In this document: piece after piece, positions 60,870-64,000 of the stretch
How the letters are laid out: each line of letters starts with the position of its first letter
Position numbering within the stretch: position 1 is the first letter of the stretch
Assembly: GCF_014529945.1 (NCBI RefSeq)
Contig: NZ_JACVFB010000004.1
Coordinates: 310,001 to 374,000, forward strand
Direction of reading: 5' to 3'
Origin: Chitinophaga varians
GTDB lineage: Bacteria; Bacteroidota; Bacteroidia; Chitinophagales; Chitinophagaceae
Length of the DNA: 64,000 nucleotides
Made by a program: the position numbers and the translations under genes
The notes under the pieces: generated by a model
Database searches by the model: none
The model's input: only the letters and a program-made list of their open reading frames with translations
What the model was told of the DNA's origin: nothing

Positions 60870-62402
60870 ATGCATTACGTGAAAAAATTACTCTTTACCG
60901 CCGTCCTGATGGGCGTGGCCCATGCGGCGGTAAAAGGGCAACAGAAAGGACAACAACCCAATGTGATCGTCATCTATGCAGATGACCTGGGGTATGGGGA
61001 TATCAGCTGCAATGGCGCTACCCGTGTGAAAACACCACATATCGATCAACTGGCATCGGAGGGGATACGATTCACTAACGGCCACGCGACAGCGGCTACG
61101 TGTACGCCTTCCCGTTATTCCATCCTCACCGGTGAATATGCCTGGCGTAAAAAGGGAACAAACATTCTCCCCGGCAACGCGGCCCTGATTGTGCCAACAG
61201 ACCGCACCACGCTGGGCAAGGTATTCCAGCGCTCAGGCTACCGTACGGCCTGCATCGGTAAGTGGCACCTCGGACTGGGCACACAGGGAGAACCGGACTG
61301 GAACGGGGAAATCAAACCTGGTCCGCTGGAAACAGGTTTCGACTACGCGTTCTTCTTCCCCGCGACGGCCGACAGGGTGCCTACGGTATATGTAGAAAAT
61401 CACCGCGTGGTAGCCCTCGATCCGAAAGACACCATACAGGTCAACTACCAGCATAAGATCGGTAACGAACCTACCGGCAAAGAAAATCCGGAACTGCTCA
61501 AAATGCATTCCACGCCCGGACAAGGACATAATCAGACGATCGTGAACGGCATCGGCCGCATCGGCTGGATGACCGGCGGCCAACGCGCCCGCTGGACAGA
61601 CGAATCCCTGGCAGGTGATTTTGTGAACCAGGCGCAGCACTTCATCGAAGAACACCGCCGTCAGCCTTTCTTCCTCTATCTGGCTCTGAGCGATATCCAC
61701 GTGCCACGCATGCCGGACACCCGCTTCAAAGGGAAAAGTGAACTGGGCTACCGTGGTGACGTGATCATGCAGCTGGACTGGTCAGTAGGAGAGATCATGA
61801 AGACCCTCGACTACCTCGGCATCGCTAAAAATACCATCATCATCTTTAGTAGCGACAACGGTCCTGTGCTGGATGATGGTTATCTGGACGGCGCCGTTGC
61901 CCAGCAAAACGGACATCAGCCGGCAGGTGTTATGCGCGGTGGTAAATACAGCATCCTCGAAGGCGGTACCCGCGTGCCTTTCATTGTTCGTTGGCCCGGT
62001 ACCGTGAAGCCCGGTGTTTCCGGCGCCCTGGTAAGTCAGGCCGATCTGCTGGCCTCCTTTGCAGCCATGCTCCGCCAGCCGTTGGCCGAAAGCGATGCAC
62101 CGGACAGCTGGAACATACTGAGCACCCTGCTCGGTAAATCACAGCAGGGACGCAGCAGTTTTGTGGAGCAAGCCAATACACTCGCGCTCATCAAAGGCGA
62201 CTGGAAATATATTGCACCGCAGCGTGGACCTAAACTGTTTGAGGCCGTGAATATTGAATCCGGATTGGATACTATTCCACAGCTGTACAACCTGAAAAAT
62301 GACCTGGGTGAAAAAAACAACATGGCAGCCGCGCATCCTGACATAGTGAAGGAGATGTCGTCCATGCTGGAAACGATCCGGAACAGTGGCCGCAGCCGCT
62401 AA
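60870..62402 (+). CDS. Type I sulfatase, formylglycine-dependent
   Basis: 510 residues with a signal peptide (KKLLFTAVLMGVAHAAVKG). The active-site Cys78 lies in CTPSR (78-82), to be converted to formylglycine, followed by ILTGEYAW. The Asp pair (ADD, 37-39), the GKWHLG motif and SSDNGP supply calcium ligands and catalytic residues. It removes sulfate esters in the periplasm from the glycan taken up by the adjacent SusC/SusD pair; the target position and sugar cannot be told. The maturation enzyme (FGE or anSME) is not in the window. Confidence 0.94.
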   Translation: MHYVKKLLFTAVLMGVAHAAVKGQQKGQQPNVIVIYADDLGYGDISCNGATRVKTPHIDQLASEGIRFTNGHATAATCTPSRYSILTGEYAWRKKGTNILPGNAALIVPTDRTTLGKVFQRSGYRTACIGKWHLGLGTQGEPDWNGEIKPGPLETGFDYAFFFPATADRVPTVYVENHRVVALDPKDTIQVNYQHKIGNEPTGKENPELLKMHSTPGQGHNQTIVNGIGRIGWMTGGQRARWTDESLAGDFVNQAQHFIEEHRRQPFFLYLALSDIHVPRMPDTRFKGKSELGYRGDVIMQLDWSVGEIMKTLDYLGIAKNTIIIFSSDNGPVLDDGYLDGAVAQQNGHQPAGVMRGGKYSILEGGTRVPFIVRWPGTVKPGVSGALVSQADLLASFAAMLRQPLAESDAPDSWNILSTLLGKSQQGRSSFVEQANTLALIKGDWKYIAPQRGPKLFEAVNIESGLDTIPQLYNLKNDLGEKNNMAAAHPDIVKEMSSMLETIRNSGRSR

Positions 62403-62413
62403 AAATATTGCCC

Positions 62414-63949
62414 ATGAAAAAGTATTGGTTATATCTGAGCGCTTTCCTCGTTGCTGTCGCCGCCTCGGCGCAGTCGGGGAAAGCGCCCCGGCCCAATGTG
62501 ATCTTTATCTACACTGATGATATGGGCCGCGGTATGTTGTCCGGCTACGGTCAGCAGATCGTACAAACGCCTCACATCGATTTGCTGGCGCGCGGCGGTA
62601 TGCGCTTTGATAACAGCTACGGCAGCATGTATTGCGCCCCCGCGAGGGCCAGTATGCTCACGGGTTACAGCGATGTGAGAAAAGGAAAGTTTGCTCTCAA
62701 CCGCGCCGGTATCTATATCAATTATCTGCAAGGGAAGCTTACCCTGCCGGAAGTAGACGAACGCCTCGCGCCCTTTGAACAGTCGGAGCATCCGGGCATG
62801 GTGCTGCCACAGGTGTTTAAAAAAGCAGGTTATGTGACCGGCGAAATCGGTAAACTGGAATGGGGCTTCGCCACATCACGCAGGCAGATGGCCGCCCACG
62901 GGTGGGACTACTACTACGGCTACCTCGATCATCGCATGTGCCACGGCTTCTATCCCATGGTCATGTTTGAAAACGGAGCGCCGGTACGCATCGCCGGTAA
63001 TACACGGCCAGACTCCTATCCGGATAGTGCCGCCCTGCTGAACGGGAAAGAAAAACCGCAGTATGCCGAAAACCTGTTCATGGAAAAAGCACGCCAATTC
63101 ATTGTCGGCAATAAAGACAAACCTTTCTTCCTCTATTATCCGACCAACCTGCCACACGGACCGGTGTCCGTACCCGCCATCGATCCGGCATTCGCGCACA
63201 ATGATCAGTTGACCGAACGCCAGAAGATGTACGCCTCCATGGTAAAAATGGTGGACGACAACGTAGGAACGTTTATTCACCTGATAGATTCATTGGGACT
63301 GACAAAGAATACCCTGATCATCTTCGGTTCAGACAACGGGCATTGGTTGTATTATGAAGGGAAACAGCCACGTGTCGATAATATCACCACCCGTTTTTAC
63401 AGTGATAACGGGGCGGATATCTTTAACGGCAACAGCGGTCTGGCAGGACTGAAGGAAACTAACTGGGAAGGCGGTGTAAGAGTGCCTTTTATCTGTTATT
63501 GGCCTGGCAAAGTGCCGGCAGGAACGGTGAACCGTAATCTGGTAGCCGGTTACGACCTGCTGAGCACGATGGCAGATCTGTTGCAGGTGCAGGTGCCTGA
63601 TCAAAAAGATGGTCGTTCCTATCTGCCATCTATGTTGGGGAAAAAGGCGATACCCCGTGATCAGGTGGTGTTCTCCTCATTTATGGGTCCCGCGCTGGTC
63701 ACCCGCGATGGCTGGAAACTTCGCACCTATCTGCTGGATAATAAAAATATCTTCCAGCTATATCATCTGCCAACAGATAACAGGGAGACAAAAGATCTCT
63801 CCGCACAATACCCTCAGAAAGTGGATTCACTCAAAAGGGTGCTGACAAAGGCCTGCGACGGGCAATTGCAGAACGGGATATTTTACTTCAACCGGTTGCC
63901 CGCCACGGAAGTTTTCACGCAGAGCGCGCAAAGGTATTTGGAAAAATAA
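62414..63949 (+). CDS. Type I sulfatase, divergent GKLEWG subtype
   Basis: 511 residues from ATG 62414 (signal peptide MKKYWLYLSAFLVAVAASA); the TTG at 62408 is not needed. The active-site motif is CAPAR (Cys74-Arg78), within the C-x-P/A-x-R rule but with Ala where Ser is more common. The Asp pair (TDD) and GSDNGH are present. The usual GKWHLG is replaced by GKLEWG, followed by AAHGWDYYYGYLDHRMCHGF, which marks a distinct sulfatase subgroup. It probably removes a sulfate at a different position from the first enzyme. It lies 11 bases after the first sulfatase and is likely the last gene seen of the locus. Confidence 0.92.
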   Translation: MKKYWLYLSAFLVAVAASAQSGKAPRPNVIFIYTDDMGRGMLSGYGQQIVQTPHIDLLARGGMRFDNSYGSMYCAPARASMLTGYSDVRKGKFALNRAGIYINYLQGKLTLPEVDERLAPFEQSEHPGMVLPQVFKKAGYVTGEIGKLEWGFATSRRQMAAHGWDYYYGYLDHRMCHGFYPMVMFENGAPVRIAGNTRPDSYPDSAALLNGKEKPQYAENLFMEKARQFIVGNKDKPFFLYYPTNLPHGPVSVPAIDPAFAHNDQLTERQKMYASMVKMVDDNVGTFIHLIDSLGLTKNTLIIFGSDNGHWLYYEGKQPRVDNITTRFYSDNGADIFNGNSGLAGLKETNWEGGVRVPFICYWPGKVPAGTVNRNLVAGYDLLSTMADLLQVQVPDQKDGRSYLPSMLGKKAIPRDQVVFSSFMGPALVTRDGWKLRTYLLDNKNIFQLYHLPTDNRETKDLSAQYPQKVDSLKRVLTKACDGQLQNGIFYFNRLPATEVFTQSAQRYLEK

Positions 63950-64000
63950 GTAAGAACGCAGAGGAGCGGAGATAGCATTTTGTTGTTTGTCTCACGCAAA
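63950..64000. other. Window end, start of a dispersed intergenic repeat
   Basis: The last ten bases (CTCACGCAAA) match the reverse complement of the CTTTGCG-type repeat seen at 53699-53729. It is unknown whether the locus continues beyond. Confidence 0.4.

Noticed and set aside
1-64000. CRISPR array, insertion sequence, prophage or rRNA operon
   Set aside because: No regularly spaced direct repeats of 25-40 bases, no transposase or integrase motifs and no rRNA sequence were seen. This is a reading by eye, so very degenerate elements could be missed.

Overview
The window looks like chromosomal DNA from a Bacteroidota species close to Chitinophaga (family Chitinophagaceae). The assignment is inferred from gene content: two ECF-sigma/FecR/SusC/SusD loci, LytS/LytTR two-component genes, FtsX-like four-helix permeases, Bacteroidota-type lipoproteins, a DUF4256 protein, and several TAnnTTTG (-7) promoter elements instead of E. 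coli-type promoters. No rRNA, CRISPR array, insertion sequence or prophage was seen. One tRNA (Pro, anticodon CGG) is present.

Layout. 1-5.5 kb: the 3' part of an IPT/NHL surface protein, a HEIGH-type metalloprotease lipoprotein, a HEAT-repeat protein, and an overlapping LytS-type kinase / LytTR regulator pair. 5.7-14.2 kb: a secreted alpha/beta hydrolase, then two large FtsX-like permeases (minus strand) flanking a DUF4256 gene and a short MutS-like ATPase (plus strand). 14.4-22 kb: DUF1801, a GT10 fucosyltransferase-like gene, an unknown protein with a cytosolic beta-propeller, a cluster of three small hairpins, a 2OG-Fe(II) oxygenase, a GT39-like membrane glycosyltransferase and a secreted erythromycin-esterase-like protein. 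22-31.6 kb: PUL-like locus 1, a large secreted putative glycoside hydrolase divergent from ECF sigma, FecR, SusC and SusD. 31.7-35.3 kb: a translationally coupled pxpB-pxpC-pxpA operon (5-oxoproline hydrolysis) ending in an NRAMP-family transporter that has lost the metal-binding motifs. 35.4-38 kb: an omptin-like outer membrane barrel and a MACPF pore-former lipoprotein. 38-47 kb: a BNR/Asp-box propeller, two small oxidoreductases, small lipoproteins and secreted proteins, a transmembrane winged-helix regulator with an operator-like TGTAA array, tRNA-Pro, an AraC regulator, peptide deformylase, and a membrane LytTR regulator. 48-53.4 kb: TonB-dependent receptor, parallel beta-helix lipoprotein and diheme cytochrome lipoprotein in one run. 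53.7-64 kb: PUL-like locus 2, ECF sigma, FecR, SusC, SusD and two type I sulfatases, suggesting use of a sulfated glycan.

How the parts work together. In both PUL-like loci the SusC protein has an N-terminal STN signalling domain and sits behind a sigma/anti-sigma pair. This is the FecIRA-style layout in which substrate binding at the outer membrane releases the ECF sigma factor. The pxp operon links three enzyme subunits to a likely non-metal importer. The clearest candidates for undescribed biology are the metal-motif-less NRAMP homologue, the MACPF/omptin-like pair, the ToxR-like winged-helix regulator with its divergent secreted neighbour, and the receptor/beta-helix/cytochrome unit. All functions are read from sequence motifs only; no database search was run.
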